Source: JACIWG01 sp049969935 (GTDB taxonomy: Archaea > Thermoproteota > Nitrososphaeria > JACIWG01). From it: DNA of 26,343 bases. Position numbers and translations under genes: made by a program. Shown one piece after another: positions 1 through 6,682 of the stretch. The stretch is from contig JBMFNX010000023.1 of assembly GCA_049969935.1 (NCBI GenBank), positions 1-26,343 of the forward strand. The letters run 5' to 3'. Within the stretch, counting starts at the first letter, position 1. The number at the start of each line of letters is the position of its first letter. A model generated the notes under the pieces. It was not told the origin of the DNA. It saw only the letters and a list, made by a program, of their open reading frames with translations, and searched no databases.

Positions 1-313
1 CAACAACTTTTTTCGAGTCAAACATCTTTTTTACAAAATTTAGTACTTCTGGATATCTTCTTAGCCTATCGGGAGCCCATCCTCCTGGAACTATCACGCA
101 ATCGAATTCTTCAGGTTTAGCCTCCGAAAATGTTAGGTCTGGTGCTATCGATAGACCATGTTTTCCCACGACAGTATTTTTATCCATTGCAATAACTTTA
201 ACAGTTGCACCTTCCTCAATTAATCTAAGATGAGGATAGTGTAGTTCTAAATCTTCATAGTCTGGACCTGCTAAAATTGCAATCTTTTTTCCTTGAAGAC
301 TCATGTTTATCAT
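1..313 (-). CDS. DJ-1/PfpI family protein, partial (C-terminus beyond window)
   Basis: I translated the minus strand from ATG at 313; a second in-frame ATG is at 304. The 104 visible residues are open to the window edge and match the N-terminal half of the DJ-1/PfpI (class I amidotransferase-like) fold. An initial beta strand (KKIAILAG) is followed by YEDLEL, whose first Glu matches the conserved catalytic-site Glu. Next come LIEEGATVKVIA, a GLSIAPDLTF segment and CVIVPGGWAPDRL. The nucleophile-elbow Cys should lie just past the edge, so catalysis cannot be judged. Family members include intracellular proteases, deglycase-like and chaperone proteins; I cannot choose among them. A TATA-like box at 334-345 is about 26 bp from 313 and favours that start and a leaderless mRNA. 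The gene diverges from the UroD-family gene. Confidence 0.85.
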   Translation of the reverse strand, partial: MINMSLQGKKIAILAGPDYEDLELHYPHLRLIEEGATVKVIAMDKNTVVGKHGLSIAPDLTFSEAKPEEFDCVIVPGGWAPDRLRRYPEVLNFVKKMFDSKKVV

Positions 314-333
314 ATTCCAAAAAAATTTGGACA

Positions 334-345
334 ATATATAAATTT
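334..345 (-). promoter_or_regulatory. TATA-like box for the DJ-1/PfpI gene
   Basis: Read on the minus strand this is an AAATTTATATAT-type box centred about 26 bp upstream of the ATG at 313, the spacing expected for a leaderless archaeal transcript. Inference from position and composition only. Confidence 0.5.
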
Positions 346-380
346 TATTATTTAACACGGCATATTCTGCAAAATAGAAA

Positions 381-390
381 TTATTAAATA
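381..390 (+). promoter_or_regulatory. TATA-like box for the UroD-family gene
   Basis: TTATTAAATA lies about 30 bp before the ATG at 416. It sits back to back with the divergent DJ-1/PfpI box, about 40 bp away. Confidence 0.4.
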
Positions 391-415
391 ATCCAAAAAA
401 TTTTATCGTTTTGAT

Positions 416-1588
416 ATGATGACGCCCAGAGAAAGGATTAAGGCTGTAATGGACTTTAGAAAACCAGACCAGCTACCTTGGTGTGAAAGATTCTATGATG
501 AGACACTTGTTAAATGGCTTAATGAAGGACTTCATGCTGACAAAGTGCTTGTTATAGATTGGGAGGTGAGGGTTGGAGGAGTTTCACTACTAAATTGGCC
601 TATCGTTAAAGGTTTTAACCCATACAAGTATTTTGGATGCTACAACTTTCTAAGCTTAACAGTTCCACTAGACCTTGGGCCTCTTCCAAGATATAGGCAA
701 AAGATTTTGAGAGAGAATGAAAGATATGTTGATGTCTTAACACAAACTGGTGCTGTAGCAAGAAGGTTCAAGAGTGCAGAACATGTATGGTATAGTATGC
801 CTATGTTTTTAGAGTTTCCAGTTAAGGATAGGAAGAGCTGGGAAGAATATAAAACGCGTTTAAACCCTCATGATCCATGCAGACAACCTAAGGATTGGAA
901 TAAGGAAGAGTATATTAGAGCTTTCGAAGAACATGAAGATGGACCTACTGCAATATGTTTGAACGGATTTTATGGTTTCGGAGCGGAGTTGATGGGAATT
1001 CCAAGCTTTTTAACCACATTCTACAAAGACCCAGAACTTATAGAAGATATGGTCAACTATTGGGAATATTTTACTATCGAAGCAATAAGGAATTCTGTTG
1101 AAACATTAAAGGATAGAATTGACCTAGTATTTTGGTGGGAGGATCTGGCGGAAAAGAATGGGCCATGCATTTCTCCAAAACTTTACAGAGAATTTCTACT
1201 ACCACATTATAAGAACGTTACCGGATTCTTGAACAAAAACAAGATTCACCGCATTCTGATGGACAGTGACGGAAACCTTTACCCACTATTAGAATATATT
1301 ATTGAGGCAGGAATAACTGGACTGTGGCCTCTTGAAGTTAATGCTGGAATGGATGCGATTACCGTTAAAAAGAGATATGGAAACAAACTCTTTTTGATAG
1401 GAAACCTAGATAAAAGGGAAATTTCTTTAGGAGGAGAAAGGATGAGAAAGGAAGTCGATTCAAAAGTGCCAGTATTGAAAGAAATGGGGGGATATATTCC
1501 AGGGTCAGACCATCTGATTCATGTTGAATTTACGTTGGAAAAGTTTCTAGAATATTCAAATTATATTAAAAAAATACTATCATATTGA
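416..1588 (+). CDS. Uroporphyrinogen decarboxylase (UroD)-fold family protein
   Basis: This 390-residue protein opens with MTPRERIKAVM, the usual N-terminus of UroD-superfamily proteins, and has the TIM-barrel pattern of the family. Near the C-terminus are LMDSDGNLYPLL (about residues 281-292), GITGLWPLEVNAGMD, and GNKLFLIGNLDKR. The family includes HemE and the cobalamin methyltransferases MtaA, MtbA and CmuA. The second methionine (419) fits the family N-terminus equally well. The position where MtaA/MtbA carry a zinc-binding His-x-Cys reads MDSDGN, so zinc-dependent CoM methylation is not supported. No corrinoid protein or haem gene is adjacent. It is probably not HemE; the substrate is unknown. 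Its mRNA is probably monocistronic and converges on the nitroreductase gene. Confidence 0.85.
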   Translation: MMTPRERIKAVMDFRKPDQLPWCERFYDETLVKWLNEGLHADKVLVIDWEVRVGGVSLLNWPIVKGFNPYKYFGCYNFLSLTVPLDLGPLPRYRQKILRENERYVDVLTQTGAVARRFKSAEHVWYSMPMFLEFPVKDRKSWEEYKTRLNPHDPCRQPKDWNKEEYIRAFEEHEDGPTAICLNGFYGFGAELMGIPSFLTTFYKDPELIEDMVNYWEYFTIEAIRNSVETLKDRIDLVFWWEDLAEKNGPCISPKLYREFLLPHYKNVTGFLNKNKIHRILMDSDGNLYPLLEYIIEAGITGLWPLEVNAGMDAITVKKRYGNKLFLIGNLDKREISLGGERMRKEVDSKVPVLKEMGGYIPGSDHLIHVEFTLEKFLEYSNYIKKILSY

Positions 1589-1897
1589 ATAATGATTTAA
1601 ATCAATATAGACGATTAAAGGCTTAGTGTGAAGCATATTTAGAACAAGTCCATTAAAATAATGCTCTTTATACATTCTCTTATTTACTTTTCATTCTGAT
1701 TAAATTGATAGCATAGAATAAATTTTTTTGGTTTCTGTTATACTATGTTTAACCTAAACCTATATCTATTGTCCGATAAAATGATAAGATTATCTTAAAT
1801 TAAGTTTATGATAAACTTATAAGAGTGAAGTTATCATTCATTAAATTCGGTTTGTATATCAAGAATGGGAAGATATTTACTATCATTCATTTATTTA
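1589..1897. other. AT-rich intergenic region between convergent genes
   Basis: I see no ORF of credible length on either strand. It holds T-rich runs near 1720-1730 that could end the UroD transcript, a perfect 9-bp-arm palindrome at 1801-1819, and an 11-bp direct repeat (TATCATTCATT at 1832-1842 and 1881-1891). Both flanking genes end here, so transcription termination is the likeliest role. Confidence 0.5.
1801..1819. repeat. Palindrome with 9-bp arms
   Basis: TAAGTTTAT and ATAAACTTA are perfect reverse complements around a single G. It lies between two converging genes, so a terminator hairpin (6-bp stem, 7-nt loop) is more likely than an operator. AT-rich palindromes also arise by chance. 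Confidence 0.4.
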
Positions 1898-2437
1898 TTA
1901 TTTTATTAACGTGATTATATCATCAACTGGCAGTTTAGGGGGAGAATCTGGAATCTCCTTTGGATAACCTATAGGTATTATTGATATTGGTTCACTTCCT
2001 TTTGGAAGATTCAAGATCTTTGATAGTTCATCAGATCTAAAACCTGAAACCCAGCATGCGCCTAATCCAAGGTTGACAGCTGAGAGAAGAAGATTTTCTA
2101 TTGCTGCACCAATTCCTAGTAATCCAGGTACACGACCTTCTTCACCATATCTTGCAGAAACGGGACGTGAGAGGTAACATACTATAATTACGGCTGATGC
2201 AGACTTTATCCACGTTTGGGGTGGTGATGTTTTAACGTTTCCAGAATATGTTGTAGAAACAATTTTTTCTATTAAGTCCCTATTTTTTACTATAATAAAT
2301 TCCCATGGTTGAAGGTTTCCAGGTGAAGGGGCTAGTGAAGCGTGTTCAACTAGTTTTATTAAAAGTTCGTCTGGAACATCCTTTTCTTGAAATGAGCGAA
2401 CACTTCTCCTATTCTTAAGGACAATTTCATAATCCAT
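1898..2437 (-). CDS. Nitroreductase family protein (FMN-dependent oxidoreductase)
   Basis: The 179-residue protein has the hallmarks of the nitroreductase fold. RRSVRSF (residues 10-16) is the FMN-phosphate-binding arginine motif. SLAPSPGNLQPWEF is the second FMN-contact segment. GIGAAIENLLLSAVNLGLGACWV is the central helix, and IPIGYP closes the core. These are cytosolic homodimers that reduce nitro, quinone or other electron-poor compounds with NAD(P)H; the natural substrate cannot be read from sequence. Length is normal for the short archaeal subgroup. The ATG at 2437 has an A/T-rich TATA-like stretch at 2456-2470 at leaderless spacing. The neighbour upstream (speD) is divergent and functionally unrelated. 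A second, different nitroreductase lies at 22885-23457. Confidence 0.9.
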   Translation of the reverse strand: MDYEIVLKNRRSVRSFQEKDVPDELLIKLVEHASLAPSPGNLQPWEFIIVKNRDLIEKIVSTTYSGNVKTSPPQTWIKSASAVIIVCYLSRPVSARYGEEGRVPGLLGIGAAIENLLLSAVNLGLGACWVSGFRSDELSKILNLPKGSEPISIIPIGYPKEIPDSPPKLPVDDIITLIK

Positions 2438-2506
2438 ACAATATCGTAAAAAGCTTTAATATTTTAATATTTAAGTTTTTAAACGATTGAAGAAGATGCT
2501 GATTTT

Positions 2507-2529
2507 AAATGTCTTTTTTAAAGACATTT
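2507..2529. repeat. Perfect inverted repeat with 10-bp arms
   Basis: AAATGTCTTT at 2507-2516 and AAAGACATTT at 2520-2529 are perfect reverse complements around TTT. It lies about 70 bp upstream of the nitroreductase start and 240 bp upstream of speD, in a divergent promoter region. A dimeric regulator's operator, more likely serving the nitroreductase, is a reasonable guess. Confidence 0.55.
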
Positions 2530-2740
2530 TAAGATTATATTCTCTAAAATAGGTTTAATTTTTTTAAATAGACTAAAAAATCAGTTTTTTATATCAAATA
2601 TGGTTTTTAGATTATTAAAAAGTAATTAGGCTGTAAAAAATACTTTAATTTAAGATATATCTTCTAACATCAATATAGTTTTATTTATAATGGGTTTTTG
2701 AGGTACAAATCTGATTTTGGACAAAAAATTTAAATTAAAT

Positions 2741-2750
2741 TTAATATAAA
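2741..2750 (+). promoter_or_regulatory. TATA-like box for speD
   Basis: TTAATATAAA is centred about 24 bp before the ATG at 2769. This spacing favours that ATG over the in-frame GTG at 2760, which would be too close to the box. Confidence 0.5.
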
Positions 2751-2768
2751 GTCTATTGGGTGGAAATT

Positions 2769-3140
2769 ATGACAGAAGCACTTGGATATCATATAATAGC
2801 AGACTTTTACGGCTGTGAACCAAGTTTATTGGATAATGTGAAGCTGATTAGAAGAATTTTAAGAGAGGCTGTTGAAAATGCAAACATGAAGGCTGTAGGG
2901 GAAGTTTTTAAAAAGTTCCAGCCATATGGTGTTACGGGGATAATAGCATTAGAGGAGTCACATATATCAATACATACTTGGCCAGAATATGGTTTCGCAA
3001 GCATAGACATATTTACATGCGGTGAAAAATCGAAGCCTCATGTGGCTCTTGAGCTCGTAAAACTTGTTTTAAAGCCGACTAGAATTAGAATTAAGGAGTT
3101 TGAGAGGGGTGCCTTAACAAAATTAGTTAAAATTTGGTAG
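2769..3140 (+). CDS. speD: S-adenosylmethionine decarboxylase proenzyme (or archaeal arginine decarboxylase paralogue)
   Basis: The 123-residue protein is a prokaryotic pyruvoyl-dependent AdoMet decarboxylase. LEESHISIHTWPE contains the Glu-Ser self-cleavage site (Ser64 from this start), which yields the pyruvoyl group. The His of IHTWPE (69) is the processing residue and the Cys of FTCGE (84) the proton donor. Length is typical of the short class. The product, decarboxylated AdoMet, is the aminopropyl donor for spermidine and longer polyamines. In some Crenarchaeota a close paralogue decarboxylates arginine instead, and short motifs do not settle which applies. GTG at 2760 is an alternative start; a GGTGG at 2759-2763 could serve as a ribosome-binding site for 2769. 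The gene converges on the helicase gene with a 10-bp gap. Confidence 0.88.
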   Translation: MTEALGYHIIADFYGCEPSLLDNVKLIRRILREAVENANMKAVGEVFKKFQPYGVTGIIALEESHISIHTWPEYGFASIDIFTCGEKSKPHVALELVKLVLKPTRIRIKEFERGALTKLVKIW

Positions 3141-3150
3141 CCACCCCAAT

Positions 3151-5019
3151 TTAAAATAGATTATATTTTAAAGATTCTATTGAAAGTTCATCGACATTTT
3201 TAACGAGCTTATAATTTTTTGTAACAAAGTCTGGAAGGAGATTAAGATATCTTTTATATCTTCTATCCCCTAGCACAAATAAGGCTCTATCCTCTTTAGA
3301 CCTGAGAGCACGACCTAAAGCCTGTGAAGCTCTTTTCAATGCTGGAAGAATGTAGGCATAATATTTACCCTCTCTTTTACCGTAAACCTTTTGAAAATAT
3401 TTTATGTAAAGTTTTGTTTTAATGTTTAACCTTTCGAATGGGATGCCTACAAGGAAAATGCCTTCAAGCTCCTTTCCTGGAAAATCTACACCTTCAGCAA
3501 ATCTTCCAAATGCTGTTGCACACAATACACCTTTCCTTTCACTTTTAGCACATTTTTTGAAGCCGTCAAGCAGTTCTCTACCCTTTTTACCGCTCATACC
3601 CTCTTGTTCAAGAAAAAGTCTTCTACCATTTTCTGACACAATCTTTTCTAAGCCCACTTTCAAAAGTGTTTCAAGTATCCTATAACTTGATGCATATATT
3701 GCCACATTTTCGTTAACATTTTTTATAAATGCATGAATTGAGTTTAGGTAGGATCTGGCCATATCCTCTTCAAGCTCTTCTCCTTTTGTAGTAAGATATG
3801 TGGTGATTAAAGTATATGCGTTTTTCTCACTAAATATTGATGGAAAAGATTGTCCCACATAATTTTCTAGACCGATGACTTTTGCAAAATCGTCTATAGG
3901 ATTCAATGTACCTGAACAGAATATACTTCTATAGGAGATGGACCAAACCTTTGAAAGAAACTCGCTAACTCTCATGTCAATCATTTCAAGCTTAACCTTA
4001 GCCTTCTTGTCCTTGGTTAGAATAAATGCTACACCATCAACATTCATATTTTCAACAGATTTTTTAAGAAACTCACTTAAATGGTATAAACTTGATCTTG
4101 GAACCCTATTTTTTCTAAACCTATCCATTCTAACCATAGACCCAAGCCTATGAATTCTTTTTATCAAATCAAGTAGCCTTTCATAACCAAAGTCTTGAAC
4201 AAACTTTTTAAAATCAAACTCCTTATCTTCCCCAATCCTCCTACCCTCTAACCTTAAAATGCTGAGAAAATATTTCAGGAAATCGATTACCTCACCACCC
4301 TTTGGATAAAATGTTCTAGCCTCCTTCAAAGCCCTCTCAATACTTGTTTCAGAAACCTGGTCAGAGTTTAAACTCATGCAAACGTTTTGAAGATTATGTG
4401 CTTCATCAACTACTAGAAAAGATTTTCTCAACCTTAAACCGTAGTCGACAATCCACCTTATGCTCTCGTTAAGGATATAATTGTAGCTTAATGATACAAC
4501 TGTCGCCTGAGATAAAATTTTAAGCTGAAAATAGTATGGACAAACACCTAAACTTTTGCATTCAGAAAGAATCTGCGAATAAAGTTTAGGCTCCTTAAAT
4601 TGGTAAAAGACTTTCTCAGGAAGATTCTTATAGTATATGCAATCACTTTTGTGAACGTCACAAATATACTTGGCATCTTCATAATCTATCTTTCCCCTTA
4701 TCCCAATGTCTTTGATAAGCAAGCACATGTCCTTTTTACCTCTAAAAGAGAAACCGAAAATATTAACCCCATTCTTTTCAACTATCTTCTTCAATTCCTC
4801 AATAGGCCTATCAATTTCGTTACCGGTTCTAACAATCCAAATAATCTTTCTACCTTCCTCAACAGCCTTAGGAAGAAGCGCCGATAATATTAGTGAGGTC
4901 TTACCGAATCCAGTGACAGCGTTCAAGACAAGATTCTTTTTATCAACATTTGATATGATAAAGTCTAAAAATTCCTTTTGATATTCTCTGAACTTGTATG
5001 GGAAAATCTTCTGGTACAC
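3151..5019 (-). CDS. XPD/Rad3-type Fe-S DNA helicase (superfamily 2)
   Basis: The 622-residue protein carries the SF2 helicase motifs in order. Walker A AVTGFGKT is at 34-41. An Fe-S domain follows with Cys99, Cys120, Cys127 and Cys160, the last in the typical CPYY context; Cys154 is extra. DEAH is at 205-208, FCSGTL (motif III region) at 368-372, GRFAEGVDFPG (motif V) at 505-515 and QALGRALRS (motif VI) at 566-574. XPD proteins are 5'-3' helicases using a [4Fe-4S] cluster at the strand-separation wedge, acting in DNA repair in archaea. The Cys99-Cys120-Cys127 spacing is wider than the textbook XPD spacing. The GTG start at 5019 follows an in-frame stop, leaving no earlier start, and a TATA-like box at 5043-5050 fits. 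DinG-like helicases are the alternative label. Confidence 0.92.
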   Translation of the reverse strand: MYQKIFPYKFREYQKEFLDFIISNVDKKNLVLNAVTGFGKTSLILSALLPKAVEEGRKIIWIVRTGNEIDRPIEELKKIVEKNGVNIFGFSFRGKKDMCLLIKDIGIRGKIDYEDAKYICDVHKSDCIYYKNLPEKVFYQFKEPKLYSQILSECKSLGVCPYYFQLKILSQATVVSLSYNYILNESIRWIVDYGLRLRKSFLVVDEAHNLQNVCMSLNSDQVSETSIERALKEARTFYPKGGEVIDFLKYFLSILRLEGRRIGEDKEFDFKKFVQDFGYERLLDLIKRIHRLGSMVRMDRFRKNRVPRSSLYHLSEFLKKSVENMNVDGVAFILTKDKKAKVKLEMIDMRVSEFLSKVWSISYRSIFCSGTLNPIDDFAKVIGLENYVGQSFPSIFSEKNAYTLITTYLTTKGEELEEDMARSYLNSIHAFIKNVNENVAIYASSYRILETLLKVGLEKIVSENGRRLFLEQEGMSGKKGRELLDGFKKCAKSERKGVLCATAFGRFAEGVDFPGKELEGIFLVGIPFERLNIKTKLYIKYFQKVYGKREGKYYAYILPALKRASQALGRALRSKEDRALFVLGDRRYKRYLNLLPDFVTKNYKLVKNVDELSIESLKYNLF

Positions 5020-5042
5020 CTAGAACACTTAACCAAACATTT

Positions 5043-5050
5043 GATATAAA
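5043..5050 (-). promoter_or_regulatory. TATA-like box for the helicase gene
   Basis: TTTATATC on the minus strand is centred about 28 bp from the GTG start at 5019, supporting a leaderless GTG-initiated mRNA. The divergent AbrB-like gene has its own box 35 bp away. Confidence 0.5.
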
Positions 5051-5077
5051 CCTTAGGAAGAAGATTTTAAAATAAAG

Positions 5078-5085
5078 AATATAAA
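5078..5085 (+). promoter_or_regulatory. TATA-like box for the first AbrB-like gene
   Basis: AATATAAA is centred about 28 bp before the ATG at 5110, favouring it over the upstream in-frame TTG at 5092. Confidence 0.45.
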
Positions 5086-5109
5086 CATGTATTGCATGGA
5101 TGTGGTGGC

Positions 5110-5373
5110 ATGATAATTCATACGAGGATAAAGGATAAGAAGATAACATTACCTGACGAGCTTATAGAAAAATATGGTATTAGCGAGGATAAGGTTGTAA
5201 TATTGATGGACGTTGAAAACGGTATACTGATAAAACCTACATCCTTTCATGTTCCAAAGGAAATAAGTATGAAAGAAAAAGTGGACACAGTCGAAAAAGA
5301 TATTGAAGCAATCATTTCTGAAATCATGAGGCAGCAGCAGATGGAGGAAGTTGAAAAGCCAATAGTTAAGTAA
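5110..5373 (+). CDS. AbrB/SpoVT-fold DNA-binding protein (copy 1)
   Basis: The 87-residue protein has an AbrB-type swapped-hairpin domain in its first 45 residues. KITLPDELIEKYGI matches the family's 'hydrophobic-x-hydrophobic-P-x-x-hydrophobic' start, and VILMDVENGILIKPT is the closing hairpin. AbrB-fold dimers bind DNA as transcription regulators or antitoxins. The rest is a charged tail with a helical DIEAIISEIMRQ segment. Two further copies (5635-5886 and 7691-7966) share this layout, and all three align for ten residues before the conserved core when started at 5110, 5635 and 7691. That alignment is why I prefer the ATG at 5110. No toxin ORF is adjacent, so a regulator is likelier than an antitoxin. 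Confidence 0.75.
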   Translation: MIIHTRIKDKKITLPDELIEKYGISEDKVVILMDVENGILIKPTSFHVPKEISMKEKVDTVEKDIEAIISEIMRQQQMEEVEKPIVK

Positions 5374-5440
5374 AATTCTTTAATTAAAGATAAAACCACA
5401 CATAAAAAATAATAATTCTATTCCACTTACCTAACAGAAA

Positions 5441-5454
5441 AATATTTATTTTAC
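5441..5454 (+). promoter_or_regulatory. TATA-like box for tRNA-Cys
   Basis: The A/T-only stretch AATATTTATTTTAC is centred about 35 bp upstream of the first base of the tRNA, allowing a short 5' leader. Confidence 0.4.
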
Positions 5455-5482
5455 TTGCAAAAGATATTTTTGCTGTGAAAGT

Positions 5483-5557
5483 GGTGGGGTGTCGGAGCGG
5501 CTACGAGTCCGCCTGCAGAGCGGATATACAGGGGTTCAAATCCCCTCCCCACCTCCA
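5483..5557 (+). tRNA. tRNA-Cys (anticodon GCA), CCA encoded
   Basis: A full cloverleaf can be drawn. The acceptor arm GGTGGGG (5483-5489) pairs perfectly with CCCCACC (5547-5553). The D-arm has a 3-bp stem TCG/CGA with GG in the loop. The anticodon stem is TCCGC/GCGGA (5508-5512, 5520-5524) with loop CTGCAGA and anticodon GCA at 5515-5517. The variable loop is TATAC, and the T-arm AGGGG-TTCAAAT-CCCCT spans 5530-5546. The discriminator base is U (5554), a known identity element for cysteine, followed by an encoded CCA. No intron is present. Confidence 0.97.
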
Positions 5558-5582
5558 AATTCTCTAAACTACAACAAAACTT

Positions 5583-5602
5583 TTGCATACAATTGCATAC
5601 AA
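5583..5602 (+). repeat. Two tandem copies of TTGCATACAA upstream of an AbrB-like gene
   Basis: TTGCATACAA occurs twice without a spacer (5583-5592 and 5593-5602), directly before the TATA-like box at 5603-5611. Each unit is itself a partial palindrome (TTG-n4-CAA). The position fits an operator or activator site for the AbrB-like gene, which might be self-regulated. Confidence 0.6.
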
Positions 5603-5611
5603 GTATATATA
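5603..5611 (+). promoter_or_regulatory. TATA box for the second AbrB-like gene
   Basis: GTATATATA is a strong TATA match centred 28 bp before the ATG at 5635. It makes the in-frame GTG at 5626 less likely as start. Confidence 0.6.
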
Positions 5612-5634
5612 GCTAAATTTATAAAGTGTTAGTC

Positions 5635-5886
5635 ATGATATTTCCAGTAGTAGTAAATAATGGAACTATAAACTTGCCTAAAAAGCTGCTTGACCTATAT
5701 AATATAGAAGATAAAAAGATCCTCATACTTGTTCCTACTGAGCAAGGAATTCTTATAAGACCAACGCAGGCTAAAAGTGAAGAAAACATGTTGATTAATA
5801 GCAAACAGAGTTTAGAAAACGAGATAGATGCAATAATAGCAGAATTATCTTATTCAGAAAAAGTGGAGGCAGCAAAAGTATTTTAA
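5635..5886 (+). CDS. AbrB/SpoVT-fold DNA-binding protein (copy 2)
   Basis: The 83-residue protein resembles copy 1. TINLPKKLLDLYNIEDKK followed by ILVPTEQGILIRPT forms the AbrB-like beta-hairpin domain. An acidic linker and an EIDAIIAELSYSE helix correspond to the DIEAIISEI tail of copy 1. GTG at 5626 is an in-frame alternative start, but the TATA box and alignment with the other copies favour the ATG at 5635. The gene lies 23 bp upstream of the 222-residue ORF and is probably cotranscribed with it. The tandem decamer at 5583-5602 is a candidate control site. Role as regulator is inferred from the fold only. Confidence 0.7.
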   Translation: MIFPVVVNNGTINLPKKLLDLYNIEDKKILILVPTEQGILIRPTQAKSEENMLINSKQSLENEIDAIIAELSYSEKVEAAKVF

Positions 5887-5909
5887 CCGAGAAGAAACAA
5901 ATACCTGTT

Positions 5910-6578
5910 ATGATGGGCGAAAATGATGGTAGGGAGATCAAAGCACAGCTTGAAAAATATCCTAGAATAGTTAAAGAAATAGTTTCTTCATCAAATAATC
6001 TTGAATTTTCTATAATCAATGTGTTACATCTGCTGTCAAGGGAAAAGCCTGATGAAGTTTATAGAGCTTGCAAGATTTTTTTAAATGTATTGGGAGACTA
6101 TTATATTGTGAATAGTGGACATATAGGATTATGTGATATGTGGTTAAAGGATTTAGCGTTTCCAGGTGACATAATCTTATATTCTGTACCTTCAAGGTTA
6201 AAACCGGACGATATTATACAGTATCTGGCAGTTAATGCTGAAAACAATCGTACCATTGTAGTCCATGCTAGGGTAGTAAAATTGTTGGAGAAAAATTTGG
6301 TTAAGGTTAAGGATATATTTACTGAAGAAGAGAAAACAATTCCACAATTTCATATTATTGGGAAGATCGTTAAAGTCATACCATTTGGCAGCGACCAATG
6401 GAATGAACTTTACCCTAAAATAGGATACGAAAATAATGATGTTCACATTAGACAGATAATAGAATCTTATATTGAAAGCATTAACGACCAGAAAAATAAA
6501 TACTATGCGAGGATGCCGATGGAAGAAAAGAAAAGATTGTTAGATGAACTTGAATTGAGGAAAAGCAAGTTCGCTTAA
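5910..6578 (+). CDS. Hypothetical protein with weak signal-peptidase/LexA-like beta-domain resemblance
   Basis: I do not recognise this 222-residue protein with confidence. Residues 85-158 recall the catalytic beta-domain of S26 signal peptidases: PGDIILY, then VVHARVV where Sec11-type enzymes have the His-Arg motif, then HIIGKIVKVIP. The place expected for the catalytic SGSM reads SGHI (69-72), so the serine nucleophile seems absent. There is no hydrophobic membrane segment, so it would be cytosolic and probably not a peptidase. The N-terminal third is helical, and the C-terminal 50 residues are charged and helical (KYYARMPMEEKKRLLDELEL). A second ATG at 5913 is possible. It follows AbrB copy 2 by 23 bp, suggesting a joint role, perhaps regulatory. 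The fold call is tentative. Confidence 0.6.
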   Translation: MMGENDGREIKAQLEKYPRIVKEIVSSSNNLEFSIINVLHLLSREKPDEVYRACKIFLNVLGDYYIVNSGHIGLCDMWLKDLAFPGDIILYSVPSRLKPDDIIQYLAVNAENNRTIVVHARVVKLLEKNLVKVKDIFTEEEKTIPQFHIIGKIVKVIPFGSDQWNELYPKIGYENNDVHIRQIIESYIESINDQKNKYYARMPMEEKKRLLDELELRKSKFA

Positions 6579-6650
6579 AGCCAGCTAGGTTAAATAAAAT
6601 TTTGGTTTAAGCTAAAGTTAATTTAATTTAAATTAATAATTTTTAGAAAA

Positions 6651-6658
6651 GTTTAAAA
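6651..6658 (+). promoter_or_regulatory. TATA-like box for the winged-helix gene
   Basis: GTTTAAAA is centred 28 bp before the ATG at 6683, which disfavours the in-frame TTG at 6665. Complementary octamers GTTTAAGC (6605-6612) and GCTTAAAC (6667-6674) flank the box. Confidence 0.45.
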
Positions 6659-6682
6659 TGACTTTTGCTTAAACTAAGTTCA

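Larger units (their letters stand above)
2438..2768. other. AT-rich divergent intergenic region
   Basis: About 330 bp separate the divergent starts of the nitroreductase and speD. Besides the two TATA-like boxes (2456-2470 minus, 2741-2750 plus) it holds a perfect inverted repeat at 2507-2529. I found no small ORF that looks coding. Confidence 0.5.

Noticed and set aside
1832..1891. 11-bp direct repeat TATCATTCATT downstream of convergent genes
   Set aside because: Only two copies 49 bp apart in very AT-rich DNA, with no third copy or adjoining gene to give it a role.
6605..6674. Complementary octamers GTTTAAGC and GCTTAAAC flanking the winged-helix promoter
   Set aside because: Eight bases with TTAA cores recur easily in AT-rich DNA, and the 54-bp gap makes a hairpin or single operator unlikely. 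Kept only as a note on the promoter.
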